In this document: positions 13,703-26,950 of the stretch, in pieces
How positions within the stretch are numbered: position 1 is the stretch's first letter
Layout of the letters: each line of letters begins with the position of its first letter
DNA from: Eopsaltria australis
Taxonomy: Eukaryota > Chordata > Aves > Passeriformes > Petroicidae
Reading direction: 5' to 3'
DNA length: 64,000 nucleotides
NCBI GenBank assembly: GCA_034509425.1
Contig: JAVTVJ010000070.1
Span: 124,001 to 188,000, forward strand
The notes under the pieces: model-generated
What the model was told of the DNA's origin: nothing
What the model saw: the letters and a program-made list of their open reading frames with translations, nothing else
The model's database searches: none
Translations under genes and position numbers: made by a program

Positions 13703-14424
13703 GAAATCTGATTATGTGTGACAAATTTTAACATGTTTGACTTTATAATTGGTTATCAAAGGAAAAAGAAGAAGAAAAAACCTTTACAAATTATGATACC
13801 TAATTATTTAGTTTTGTTTTATTAAAACATCTTACTACAGGAAGACAGTAACTATAGTCTCTAAAACATTGTAGTGAAGAGTAACTAACAAGGAGTTAAA
13901 TGTTTGAGAAAAAACTTCTCAACTCCTAAAGGAGAAATAATACGGCTTGTCTAAATAACAGATATTAATCTACTTTTAAAGTTGCATGAACCAAAATAAT
14001 TTATGTTCCTCTAAAAAGAATGCTTATTTAACTTTAATAATTTTGCCTGCTGCCATAGCAACTTAAGACAATAAGATAAAACTACATGAAGGAGGATTTG
14101 TATTTTGATAACTTCAGTATGTAACTCCAGTTAATTTTCAATCAAATTAACAATAGTGATGCAATTACCGATCATTGTTTCTACTGTTCAGCTGAAAAAA
14201 GAAAAATGTAAAATGAGATCAATATAACAAGATTTGTTACAAAATCTAGAACTACTTTGTGAGGAAAATGTATGAATGCTGTACGTGGCAGCAAATTTCC
14301 TGCAAATTTCCTGTCAATAGAAGATAGGCTAGTATGGGTTTTTGTCAGTACACTTGGAACCCTGCCCCACCTCACTTGTGAGAAATAATATCCCCAAATT
14401 GGAAGAAAAAGATGACAATCTGAG
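13703..14424. other. No gene seen
   Basis: Very A+T-rich sequence without recognisable features except an 11-bp unit (GCAAATTTCCT) repeated exactly twice in tandem at 14291-14312. Confidence 0.5.
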
Positions 14425-14934
14425 TTACAGTTGAGTAACTTGAAAATTACTCATTAGTGGTGGAAATCTCTGATACATTTTCAAATAAACATCATGTATG
14501 AGCACTGGAACAACGTACCACATTTCTTTAAAGAAATCACATTTTGATTGGATTTGATTGGCCAAGTACCATCTGTCATCTCGGCAATGCCAGCAGGGTC
14601 CCATGTAAATCAGCACATTCCCAAGTTCCTTGATTGGAGCTGTAGCAAAGTGAATGGAAATCTCCCAGGCTGAATGCCTCATTTGAAAAAGCATTTCTTT
14701 CCCTGATTTGTAGTTTGTCATTAATAGCATGTACTGGGAGCTGGAACTGAAGTTCTGAAGGGTTTGCAAAGACGCCCATGCTTGCTCAGATCTAACACTG
14801 CTGTGTGAGTAATTGCTAGTTAGCAGCATGAGCATTTCCAGGCTGCTGACACTGTGAGCTTGACAACTGACAAGTTTCACTCCCATGCCATAATAACCCA
14901 CAATGAAATGCAAAGCAGAAAGCAAAGATTGCAA
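14425..14934 (-). other. Unidentified 169-codon open frame behind a strong splice acceptor; possible exon
   Basis: This is the longest open frame in the window. On the minus strand it begins right after a near-ideal splice acceptor: a pyrimidine tract (TTTCTTTTGTCTTCTTTTTA) ending in AG at 14936-14935. It runs 169 codons to a TAA at 14427-14425. A protein could start at an internal ATG; reading simply from the acceptor also keeps the frame. The peptide is of mixed composition without low complexity and includes MGPCWHCRDDRWY and FFKEMWYVVPVLIHDVYLKM. I recognise no domain, signal peptide or clear membrane segment. No matching polyadenylation signal lies close behind the stop; the first AATAAA on this strand that I noticed is about 600 bases on. 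It may be a terminal exon of an unknown transcript, a decayed unknown element, or a chance frame in a locally G+C-richer patch. Confidence 0.25.
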
Positions 14935-14937
14935 CTT

Positions 14938-17900
14938 AAAAAGAAGACAAAAGAAACATTGGCAAATCTTTATTCAGTGCTGCTGGAACATCATTATCTT
15001 AGCTTGAGAAAGGTGATTATGGGTAAGAGGGAGAATGCTGCTAAAGTAAGCACAGGCATAACTATCAAGTACAGCTTTGTTGTTGATTCCTTTGATGAAT
15101 ACTTCTACATTGCAAGGGGGTTGGAGGGTTTCACTCAATGTGGTGGTTCATCTCTTTTGTAACACCTAATGTCTCATTACAACCTTAGTAGAAATATACC
15201 ACCTTTCTGTTTGTTTTACTAACTTGATAAAAATTAATGTAGTGAACAATACCTTTTAGACAGTTTTAAGCCGGGAATTCTTAATTCATTTTTCAATAAG
15301 GCTTTGACGATGAAAGAGGAGAAGAAACAAGTGTTTTCTGAAGGGGATTAACATAATTTTTGCCAAATAAAAACTTGTTCTCATTTTACTGAGCCAGGTG
15401 GTTCAAGGTCTTCTGTCCCAGAAAATCACCTTGCCAGGTGCTGTACTGCCACAATGTAGTAAACATATTTTAGCTTACTTTGTTTTAACGTTAAATCTGT
15501 AAACCTGTACCCTCTGTCTCTTTGGAACATTCATCTCATTCATCTTTAGTACTCCCTAGTGAGAGTCCATATTCTTTTCTGATTCCCTAGTCTGCATTGT
15601 TCTGGTTTCTTTGGGAGACCATTTGTACATTTCCCAGATCACTCAGATTTACTGCAGTGCTATGCTTCTTTTCCTAAGAAGACTATCACTGATTGATGAC
15701 CCAGAGAGGAAGAAGTAGCTACCTAATATTCAGTTGTTCTAATTGTTTTGTATTTGAATTTTAGACAAAATTAAAATTTTTAACTTGAAATTACTATTTT
15801 CCTTTAAAAAACAGCAGAAATGAATTATAATTAATTTGCACTACAAAGGCATATTTCAATCTTGCAAGTGATAGATTCATTTAAATTATATGAAATAATT
15901 TAAAATCTGTTGCTCATTTCAAAGTGGCCATTAAAAAAGAAAAGAAATAGCAAAATTTAAAATTCCTTACTGAATTTAAATATCCTGCAGAATAGGTATT
16001 GAAGAATACTTTTAGACTACTATTTTGCTGGAAAGGCATATTAAAATAAGTGTCTTTTTTTCTAATGCTGGAGGATGACCATGAGAGGCTAATTGGCTGC
16101 TGACTTGCCAAAAATACTATGAATATTCACTAGAGTGACAGAGTTGCTGCAGAGCTCAGTAGCTTGCTTGTGATGAAGACATTTGCATTTATAGTTCCAG
16201 ATTAAACAATGTATCTTTTAAAACTTGCTGTTCTTTCAGTTTTGCATATTGCTGCTTTTCTTTTTTTCCTCACAAGAAAGAACTCATGTTATTTGGGCAT
16301 CTTACCGGTTTAATTTCTGCATTTTGCTACGTGAAGATCAGCGCTCGTCTCCCCAAAGACCAGCTGGTTTAAAACACAGCTTCCCCCACTCCCATATGAA
16401 CTGATTTGAAAGCTACAAACATAACTAATTTTTAATTACATAAAATGCAAATTGGCAAGGAGAAAGTGGAACAGGAAGAAGCAGAACTTATATACATCTC
16501 TTCCCCTGCCCACTTTCTTTTTGCAAATGACTGTTTCTCTATCTGGCTTCAACCATCTCAGCAATTTTGGGATGCAGCACACAGGGTAGCCTGACTGTCT
16601 ATTCCCAGCTCCTCCTTGCTCCCATTTTTGCACAAGCTGGGATTTTTCCCCTATGCCACCTCCCATGTCTCTTGAGTCTCTCTCAGTAGCTGTTCCGGGG
16701 AGGAACATCAGCCCCCTCCTCTAAAGGTTTCTGTGTGGTGTCTTCTCAAAGAAATGCTGTGTGTAACTGAGGACTAGCATAGCTCAGTACTGAGAAATTA
16801 CTTCTTCCTGATAGTACAACTTGTAGCTCTCCTTAGAATTTCTTTTGCCTTTTGGATTAAATGTAATTGTTAATTCTCTTCTAATAACTTGATTTTTCTC
16901 TTTTTCTTTTCTTTAACTCACTCTTTTTTTTGTCCTTCAGTTTTCTTATATAGTCCATGATCAATATGAAGATTTTATTTCACTTTGTTTCATTCATGTT
17001 ATGTAATACATAGAGACCTTATTTTTTTCATATTTTTCCTGATTTCAAAACAATTCTTAATCTTTTCTCATGTAATACATAAAAGCAATTGAAACAAAGT
17101 TCATTTGCAGCTTTAGAATGATTGCAAGATATTGAAGGTGGCTCGGGAGATTGTTTTTGCAGTCACTAATTCAAAGATCTGGGTGAGTTGGTTATTTCAC
17201 AGTTAGTGCCTTTGGAACATCTCTAAGGTTTTATGGTAAGGTTTTCCTTGATTCATATCACAGCATCATAACATCTTGTTGCCTATTTATGCTAGTATCT
17301 TGGAAATTCAGAGATTTAGGGATAAATGTTTCTTCAATAACTGTTATTTCTCTCTCTATAATCTCATATATTACAGGACTGAGATATTTTCAAGCATTCC
17401 CTATTGAGACAAGCTCATATTGTATCACTAAAAGGTGTTATTACCAAATGAATGAGGGTTTCCAAAATTTATGGTTGTTTTGAAAGGTAAAATCAATACA
17501 ACTATCTGAGTTTTTAGGCCTTGTTTATGAAGGAGTGTGCTGAGTTATTCTATTTTTAAAAGAAGTTTTCTGCTTGCATCAAAGTTGCCATTTATCTGTC
17601 AAGCTTGGTATTATTTCATTAAACCTCCTAAATAAGAAATTTCATTAGGTCCAGCTGAGATGTGAAGCTATTTGAATCATGATAACGACAGTAGGAATAG
17701 TAATACAGCTTGTATAGTGATCGTTTTTTCCCCAGGACATGGTAGGTCTAAATACAGATTACAAAAGGAGAAAATGCAATCTGGAAGAGCATTGCTAACA
17801 AGAACAGAGAGGTCATGGTCTATGAAAGAAATCAAAATTAGCTTTGCTACGATGCAGCAGAGAGGGACAGACAGGATGAAAACAACTGATACCAGAGTTT

Positions 17901-18765
17901 GAGTAACTATTTGAATTTATTTAACTGAAATTCAGCCTTCTGAAAGTGGGGTGTGCAGTCCAGATGGGTGGCCTAAATTCCTGCTGCAGTCTGTGGAGAA
18001 AAAGTTCCATCTGAATCATCATTTTCTGATCCTGAGAGAGGTGTCTAAGATAAGGATGAATTGCTTTTTGGATTTGCCTTCTGCCCTCTGTAGATTGTAG
18101 ATTGTAGACTTTTTTAGGCTAAGGGTCCAGCTTGTAAACAGCTAAAATGAGATGAACTAATATTTAAATGAAGCTGAAAAATTGAGAACAAAAAAGAAAT
18201 CAACAGAAACAGTATGAGGGCAGAGGACAATTTCAGATTGAAAGAGAGAGCTCACTATGGTTTGTTTTATCTAAAAGATGATTTACATGAAATGTGATCA
18301 ATGTGGATAAGTATTTTCATGGGAAGAAGTTGCTGGGTATCACAGAGCTCTTCAGTCTAACAGGGAGTTGCACAGCAAGAACCAGCAGCTGGAAGACAAA
18401 ACTATAAACATGCTAGCTGAAAATAAAGTGTGAATCATTAAGAATAAGAATGATTAAACTGTAAAATATGATCTTGGCAAGTGTTGAATTGTCTGTTCTG
18501 CAGGCTTAAAGTCAATATCAGGCATGAAAATGTTTAAACCACAACAAGCATTTCACTTGTAAAATAAACCGCTAGGTGTAAGATATCTGGCTTCTAATAT
18601 TAGTAGATGAGATTAGGCTTTACACACTTCTAATTTAATGAGTAATCAAATCTTCTTCTTTGTCATATTTTTGTTTGATATAACACTTTACTGTGCTGCT
18701 TTTTGGATACTGTGATTTATTCTTTGTTTAGCTGCTCTAGTACGTTCTGATGCAGGATTTCATTA
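14938..18765. other. No gene or named repeat seen
   Basis: Plain A+T-rich sequence. A 7-bp unit TAGATTG repeats about 2.7 times at 18091-18109. None of the short open frames has splice or composition support. Confidence 0.5.
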
Positions 18766-18910
18766 GGTTTTTTGGGGGTTTTTTGGCTTTTTCTGTGGTG
18801 GTTTCTTTGTTTTGTTATTTTGGGTTTTTTGTGTTTGTTTTTTGGTTTTTTTGTGGGTTTTTTTTTGTTTGTTTGTTTTTGTTTTCTGTTTTTTGTTCTT
18901 TGTTTTTTAT
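18766..18910 (+). repeat. T/G-rich low-complexity tract
   Basis: About 145 bases made almost only of T with runs of 2-5 G, such as GGTTTTTTGGGGGTTTTTTGG near the start. Almost no A is present. Read on the other strand it is an A/C-rich tract. It does not have a fixed repeat unit. It could be a degenerate remnant of a homopolymer expanded by slippage; a two-layer G-quadruplex is possible but not shown by sequence alone. Confidence 0.8.
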
Positions 18911-21900
18911 TCCTACATAAGATATAGCTAGGAACTCACAAGAATGTGTTTACTGTTTGCTGAGATACTTTCCTCATAAAAAGTTTCAATTTAATCTTTA
19001 ATTTTAGAGATAATACCAGTAAACTTTTCAAAACCAGAATGACTTTGACCTAGGCTTTGGAGCTAGAAAACTTCACCAGTCTGAGAAAGATAGTTAAACA
19101 ATCTCAAGCTAAGCACAAGTATAGCACAGGGCTGTGTTTTTTCTATTTCAACCTGGTTGCTGGCTCAGATCCTGTGAAGGTCAAGAGGGCTATGTATTTT
19201 GAGCTTGGGTTTATGTGCTGGTCAAATAAGTAGAGATTTCTGTTCTTGTTAGGAGTTCCCTGAGTTCCTGAACTATTAAGAACTAAAGACATATAAATAT
19301 GTCATCAACCCTAACATGACATTTGTGCTAATGATATCTTTAGGATATTAACAGCAAGGAAATCCCTGTGTCAAAAGACTGTTTCTCTTTAATTCCTCCC
19401 AAGGACTGCACATCAGAAATCTTCCTCAGATCCAAATTCATGCAAAAGTTCATTATTTCATCTGTTAATCCTCACTTTCTTTTTGATCCATGCATTCTCC
19501 AGACTTATCATACAGATAATCTTGCTTTGAGCCTGGTGGGCAGGGCTGCTCTGGCAGGATCATTAGTTCAAATATGAAGGGCAACTAGGGGAGTTTTTTC
19601 TGTGTTTTCCTTGCCCTAACTCCTATTAGCATTTGCTCTTGCCACAGACACATATCTCATGTCTTTTGCTTATGGCAGATATTGTACATCTTCCTTGTCT
19701 TCAACAGTCTGTGTGACAGACTTGTCAATTCTTACAAGGAAGTCCAATAGTCACTACCTTTTCCTACTTCTGGCGTAAATCTTAGGCTTTCATTCTGCTG
19801 TCAGCAGATCATTCTGTTCTTCAGAGCCTAGCAACAAGTCATCCTTATCACACTTTGGTTATGGTCCCTCACTGTCTTAGGCTGCCTGCTGCTCTTGTCA
19901 CTTCTGTGTTCCCTTACTGCTGTCCTACACATCATGTCTCAGTTTCTCTTTCTCAGGTGTTCAATGTGAATTTGACATCTAAGGGGATAAAAACAGTCCT
20001 GCTTTGCACTCTCTGTAGTCTCAAATTTTAAAGGTAGATGAGCAAAAACTGTCCAAATATATTGTGTTTGATTTTGTCACTGACTGATTGTGTTTTTTTG
20101 ACAAAGTCAGTCCTTTGTCCATGTTAAAACTTGGTTCTCAGCCTGTGGAAGTGATCAAAACAATGAGATGAGTTATAGTACCTACTTGGGAGACCCACCT
20201 CCTAGCTGCAAGCCCTACAGAGTAACAGGGAGTAAAAAGTATTAATCGAAAGTAAAAGATCAAGGAGCTGCTCCTTCCTCATCAAGGAGTTAAGCTTGCA
20301 TACTGTTGCTGTCTGAATCATTTATGGAGAGAACCACAGTCCCTTGGAGGATGTAGCTGAATGAGTAGCAGTTAATCTGCAAGATTGATACCATCTACAA
20401 CAGCGAGAATGGCACAGAATCACATTTGTGAGAATGTACATATTTTGTGAAATTACTTCTCAAGGCATATCCTTTTGGAATCTGCAATTCTGCACCAGTG
20501 TGTGCAGACTGTAATTGCAATCTCCCTGAATTTTATATTTTCCAGGAGTTATTTTCTACTATAATTTTTCCCAAAAATATTGGCTTTGTAAAAGAAAGAC
20601 TTAGGGTTGAAAGGCCAATCACTGAAAAATCCATGAGTGCCAGAAGTAAAATTACAAGTCCAGGTCAAACCATTTGGGTGTTCATGCTGTGCAGAAATCT
20701 TTATTTAGGTGCTTTTTTTCTCCTCCACACTGTGGTCACTGTATATTCCATGCACTGATACAATGTACTCCTTTAAATGATCTATTCTGTTTCAAGCAAT
20801 GAGTGACCACCAGCCTTATTTACTGATTGTCATCTTCCAGAGAGGACTCACGAGCCCAGGTGAAGTTGTGCCGGGGTAAGCAGGATTAGCAGCCTGACTC
20901 TTCCCACTGTTACAGTACATGGACTTTACAGCCTGATAGATGAGCGCCAACTCAAAAGGAGTCACAGCCAAAAGACAACAGTAGGAGCCTGTACTTTGAA
21001 ATATTCAAATGCAATTTTGATGATCACAGTGTGGAGATTTTGCCTCCCTGCCCTGTGCTAGAAGACAGGCCTGGGAGAGTTTGCTTTGCTGCGTGGGAAT
21101 GTGTCATGGTCCCTGCTGATCTGCTTCTGGAAAGTTGCTGCTCCTCCATTGACTCCCTAATCTTAGGCAGACATGGAAACTGGCAGAGCTGAGGAGGCAG
21201 CAGGTTCTTTTCTATATCAGCAAAAGTGGCTAGGACTGCAAGAATGTTAAATCTGGCACTTGTGCCTAAGTGCCCCCATCTGGAACCAACAACCTTGATC
21301 TTAACTGCAGGGATGGACTGACTCCTGGCTTTTAACCCCTGCAGCTGGGGGGAATGGAGAGCTCTGGAGATCTCAAAGGTCACTCAATTTCCACAGCAAG
21401 ACTTACAACCTGCTTTGTTGAGCTGATGAATTCTGACAAGGCCGACAACACCTCTGAGGATGGAGTACACACCCCTGTCTTCTGTGTCCTTGCCAAGTGT
21501 AGAGGCTTTTGTATTGCACTTGGTCTCTGCAAGGAGCCAATGGAGTATAACAGCTGTAAATTTTTCCTGTTGCAAAGAATACATTTTATTATAAGGAATG
21601 GCTTTGTCTGACGAGCCAGCTATTCAGTCCACTTACTTTCTAGTCAGAACATGGTGAATATGGTGAAAAAATGGGAAATTGCCACCCTAATGAACTATGA
21701 TCATGCAAAAGGTGATAATTTCCCTGGGTAGGCCTAGACTGCAAGTTGTTTTGGTGTCCATCGGCTCAAACTTTTGTCCTATGGAAGGGTGGGTAGGGAA
21801 AGTACCCAGGCTTCCAAGAACAGCTTCAAAATATTAAAGAGTAAATCTTGAATATGCATCTCTTTTGGGTATGAATTCCTTTAATCTCTGCTTTCTAGGA

Positions 21901-24781
21901 GGACAAAATGTAACCAAGAAGTGAACAGACCCTTCAGTGGCAGTTGAATGTAGGCAGTTAAACCTTCAGTCATCAAAACTCACAGGTACCTTTGGACAAG
22001 TCAAAACAAGCAAATATTTTTTCCATACCACCACAAAAACCTTTCTTTTCTTTAGCTGTTATGTCCTTCTTCCTGCTCTCATGAGTAACAGCAACAGAAG
22101 GGACCACTCCTGTTGAAAATGGTACTGTTTAATATCTTTTTTCATGCCGTGTGATGTCAATACCAATATTGGTTTCTGGTAGCTGAGCTAAATTTTTGGC
22201 ATACAAATCTGGTAAATGGATCCCAGTTCTGATAAAAAAAACTCAAAGAAAATAATTAAATATCTTGATGTGGGAGATCCTTCCTCTTCTGTGGTATAAA
22301 TTATCCCTTTCCTTTCCTTGAGGAATATTTTTGCACTACCTGCAGAATATGAAACCAGAACAGAATTATTCTAACTATGAGACTTGTTTTAATTGAGAAC
22401 TGAACAGGGTAGGAATTTTCTTGCTGCCCTGGACTGACAAATGTGATTTTTATCTTCCAGTTGCAAATGGGCACAAGTACCTATTGTCATGGATTTGTGG
22501 ACTTTTAGTGTTGATGTTTCAAGTGCAGATGCATGTTGTGGTTTGCACAAGTAGGAGCTGTGGCATAAGCCCTCAGGAGAGCGTGAAGAAATCTCTGCTA
22601 TGGCGGCAACATTCCATTTCTCCTTGGCTTCTAATTTATTTAAACTGTCTTGCTTTACTCCTCCTCTGCGGTATTAATTGTGGATCTCTCACAATAACTG
22701 CTTTTGACTTACCAAATTCAAGAAGATTATTACTGTTTTGATGTCAGTTAAATATTTGCATTGGCTGGATTGAGGAAAAGGTTGAGCTGGTAAATGAATG
22801 CTGTGAATTTGGATATGAAAAGATTGTGTATGTATGAGAAAGCTAAATTATACTGATTTCCCTAGAAAAAATAATGAAGGATTTTGGGGCAGATTTCTGG
22901 ATTAATATTATTGGGAAGGAATATATCTTTGCATTTCCTACTGCAAAAGTTTGTTGCCTTTATGCTTTGCTGTGGTATTTTTCTGGCTTTGACCAAAGTA
23001 AATTTCTGCAAGAGGGTTTAATTTTTATGTGTGGTATAGACTTTTGTGTGTGTGTTTTTGGTTTTTCTGTTTTTTTTAAATATATTTTAAAATATTTTTA
23101 TTGCATTGTCACCACCTGATGATTTACTAGATGTTTGAAAAATACCATTTTCCCCAGCTTTTTCATAGATTTTTTTTTAAATGAATAACTATGGAAACAA
23201 TTTCCTGTATTTCTGAAGATTTGATGGAAAATGATAGAGATTATGTTGATGGATCTAATTTGCAGATGTATAGACCTTGCTGCTGATACTATAAGCTTTG
23301 TCAGATAGCTCTATAATAATCCTTTTAAGCAATTTGTTACATCAACCAAATCCAAATGTTTTTGATCTGTTATTGCTTCAACTCCCATCTCAAGATTATG
23401 ATACAGCTGGCAGTTTCCCTTTTTTGTCCTCAGAGGGAAGGGAAGCAGTGTCATCTACTCAGCTCTCAGTTAGATTGATTAATCTTAATACATTCTCCAA
23501 TTTCTGTTGATTCTTCTATGATCTGGTTGTTACTTTGAAACTTATTGTCTGTTTCTTTTGGCAGCCCTATCCACAGCTCTAGCCAGCTATCTGTAACCCT
23601 CTGGGAGGCCCTGTCTGCTGAAGCAACACCACTTTTCTGCCATCGGGTTTTCAGGTGAACAGGAAACAGTTTCTGCAGGTGTTTTATATTTCTTTTACTT
23701 TATAGTTGTCCCCACTGCTCTATTGCTGAAGGCTAGCTCTGATATAGACTCAAAGGGAACAATAAGGAATATAAAATGCTCACAGGAAAGGAAGGCACTA
23801 CAAGATTGACATCTCACCTCAGTCACATCCATGTACTGGAGCTGAATCATGCTGCCTCTTTTGGCCACTGTCACAGGTCTCTGAAGTAAAAGAAGCACAT
23901 AGAAAATAAACTCACCTTTGCTGAACAGCTTTAAAATTTGCTGCATGCTCTAACATTTTCTTCTCAAAGACAACTCTCTAACGGCATGAATATGCACAGT
24001 GTTAAGGTGAGGTAAACCAATTGTGGCACCACTTTCATCCTGGGAGTATCCCAGAGAATGCAGGTAATTGAAATGCAGCCTGGTGATGCTGATGTTGCTT
24101 TACAAGGCTGGAAAAAGAAGCCAACTAAATGTGCCTGTACAGTTATAAATAATCCTCTCTCAAATTTGAGGTGCAATTTTGCAACTGGATGCAGAAGACT
24201 ATTATTTCTGCCTCCTGTATGTTCTGCCTCTGGTTATAAAGAACTAAACAAAGATGGGTGTGGATTTGTTGACCTATTTATTGTGAATATAAACCTAGCT
24301 TATCTTTGTCTCTCTATTGTCTTTGCAGCATACTGGGGTTGTCAAATAAAGTTAAAATTAATCACCACACATGAATGTTATTCAACATGATAAATTGTGG
24401 TTTTAATGCATCAACAGCCTAGTGACACATCAAAGAAAGACTTCAGGAGAAACTTAGAGGAGAATAATGAAGGATTTTCTTGGATGATTTGCTAAATTCT
24501 TCCTAAGAGGGAAAAGCATAATGGAAAAAAAAGTATGTTTGAAAATGAGACCTATCCAATAGTCTGATTGGAGTTAACTTCTTGGAACTGAATATGAGAT
24601 AATTGTGAGCATGGAACGAAGTTGTGAAGAGCCTGTAGGGAGGGAATAAATACCTGATGAACAATGCAGTAGATGGCAGAGCTTTGAGAGTGATTCAGAG
24701 ATGTGACAATCGGGAGAAATGATCATCAGCTGTGATTACTAGCAAAGTACAGAATAAAGGCTACAGGAAAAGCCTGGAGAA
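18911..24781. other. No gene or named repeat seen
   Basis: Nothing I can name. A more G+C-rich stretch at about 21020-21560 carries overlapping open frames of 119, 85 and 66 codons on both strands; this is typical of local composition, not of a gene. An open frame of 110 codons at 24058-24390 (plus) is not recognisable. Confidence 0.45.
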
Positions 24782-24824
24782 TTTTTTTTTTTTATTTTAT
24801 TTTATTTTTTTTTTTTTTTTTTTT
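24782..24824 (+). repeat. Poly(T) tract with TTTTA units
   Basis: A 43-base run of T broken by three single A residues spaced five apart (TTTTATTTTATTTTA). On the minus strand it is an A-rich tract. I see no retrotransposed gene copy attached to it on either side. Confidence 0.9.
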
Positions 24825-25078
24825 GTGGGAGCTTGTAGGTGGAAGAGCTGCTTCTTCATAAGTTATGGAGAGAGAACTTGCAACGTGTAACAATGTTGGT
24901 GATATCCATACTATAAGAGGTTTGCTTCGGAGATGATTTGCTGTTCATACCCAGCAGACAGAGTAGGATGGTAGTACTCATGACTGTTGAGATATAACGT
25001 AATGATGAAGGTTTGCAGAAAAAAATTGATGGTTGCTTTACAGCCATGTTAAGCTTGACATGAAACCACTTATTAGGC

Positions 25079-25438
25079 CATAGAATTGTAGAATGGATTG
25101 AGTTGGAAGGGACCTGAGAAATCAACTATCTCAAATTCCCCTGATGTGGACAGAGACACCTTACACTAGACCGGGTTGTTCAGAGCACCATCCAGCCTGG
25201 CCTTCACACTCCCAGGGATGGGGAACCCACATCTTCTGTGGGTAACCTATGCCAGCTCCTCACCACCTTCACAGTAAAGAATTTCCTCCTAAAATGTAGT
25301 CTAAATCTACTCTCTGTCAATGTAAAGCTATTACCCTTTGTTCTGCTTTTGTAAATAGTCTCACTTCACCTTTCTTGTAGGGTCCCTTCAGGTGACCACT
25401 ATTAAGCCACTCTGAAACCCCTTTTCAAGAGGGAACAA
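25079..25438 (-). mobile_element. CR1 LINE 3' region
   Basis: The plus strand shows the reverse complement of about 360 bases of CR1 3' sequence: TAGAATGGATTGAGTTGGAA, TACACTAGACCGGGTTG, CATCCAGCCTGGCCTTCACA, CACAGTAAAGAATTTCCTCC and TTGTAGGGTCCCTTCAGGTG in consensus order. The right end fades at about 25438, near the equivalent of the consensus GGCTGAACAATCC. No coding frame survives. It is a typical 5'-truncated copy with its 3' tail at the low-coordinate end. Confidence 0.95.
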
Positions 25439-26860
25439 TCAGACAAGATTATATTTAGGATTGCATAAAATAGGTCTACAGAATTAAGGTAGATCTTTGA
25501 ACAATCTGCAGGAAGGTGGTATTTACATTTATAATTGTAGATTAAATAAGTCATATTCTAAGGTAAAAGGGGATATGGGTGAGAACCCTCAGAATCCAGA
25601 AAAGACAGAGATGAGATCTTCTAATGGAAATAATGAATATGTGGGACATAAAACTATATGAATAAATGACCTTGGGGGTCTCTGAAAGAATTTTAGAGGA
25701 ATGTGACTTATCATGAGTTCAAAAATAAGAATTTTCAGTTCTGCTGGTGAAATAGACTTACTTTTGCAATTTATTTTGTGTTTGTTCTGCATAATCCAAA
25801 AGAATATTTTCTTTGGATAGATTTTGACAGTTCAAAAAATGCAATGTATTTATAAATGAAAGCGGTTCAATGTGAAAGCTGACTATTTCATGGTGAAATT
25901 ATTTTAGTAAATAATGTTGACTTTCCACATAATAGCAAAAAAAAAAACTGGTGAAAAATTGCAAATATTTTTCCTTGTTCTAATTGAAAGCAAATCAAGG
26001 AAAACTGGATCTTATCAGGAGACTATACACTGAGGCTGTGGCATCAAGGAATATAGTACTGGTACTATAAGCTGAATAGTATCTTCTCTTTGTAAGTAGG
26101 TAGATGTATGAAAAGATTCACACAGTCATCTGGTTGTCAATGTATACATTGCTCCTTTGGTGGGCCCAAGCACTGATCTGGAACGTGTATGGCCCAAATT
26201 CAAATTCCTTCTCAAACTTGAAAAAAAATGACAAGAGATGTAGTGGTGGATTGGAACCCCCATTCTGAAAACAGAATGTCTTCACTGTCAATCTGTCTCT
26301 ATTTTTTTCAGGTGTTAATGTCTAATATTTAATGTAGAAATTATCTCTATGGCAGCTTATTTTATTCCATTTTAATTTAAAAGCAGTTTCTGTCCAGCTT
26401 GATATATAGTGTTAACCCTGCAGGCTGCAGAGCACTGTGAGCTAACTAGCGTAGGTATTAATCTGGTAGGATGTTTTATTTGCATAGTTCTGTACACTAA
26501 ATATTACCTGCTTTACAATTCCACGGTAAAGAACATGTGATGAGAAAGATGTTGAAAGGAGGCAGTTTGGAAATACAACTAATTACTGCATCTGAAAATT
26601 TATCGTCTTATATCATCAGTCTGTATGTGTTGGAAGAAATCCAGCAGTATGCAAATTCCTTCATTATTTCCATTTTCTTATTCAAAACTTGTAAACTTTG
26701 ATTTTATTGGTAGCATTCATGAAAGAATCTAAATGCTACAGTACTGCAAGGCTCCATTTGCATTATATTCAGTCAGTAACTGCTACAGTGACTGTGCCAT
26801 TGAGCTTTTTACACATTTCCACACACATTGCAAAGATCATATTGTTTCTACCTTAGAGGT

Positions 26861-26950
26861 GAAAGAACTCTGGGATAGAGAGGTTAAGAGACCTGAAATC
26901 TCAGAGTGAATCAAAGCAGTGACTGAGAGGGAGTCTAGGTTTGATTATTT
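26861..26950 (-). repeat. Probable MIR-type SINE relic
   Basis: GGGATAGAGAGGTTAAGAGA followed at the right spacing by a TCAGAGTGAATCAAAGCAGTGACTGAGAGG-like stretch (written here as positions 26900-26930) resembles the reverse complement of the MIR core (consensus GAGAGGTTAAGTGACTTGCC...CACACAG). MIR elements are ancient, shared by amniotes, and occur at low number in birds. The match is short and diverged, so chance is possible. Confidence 0.4.
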
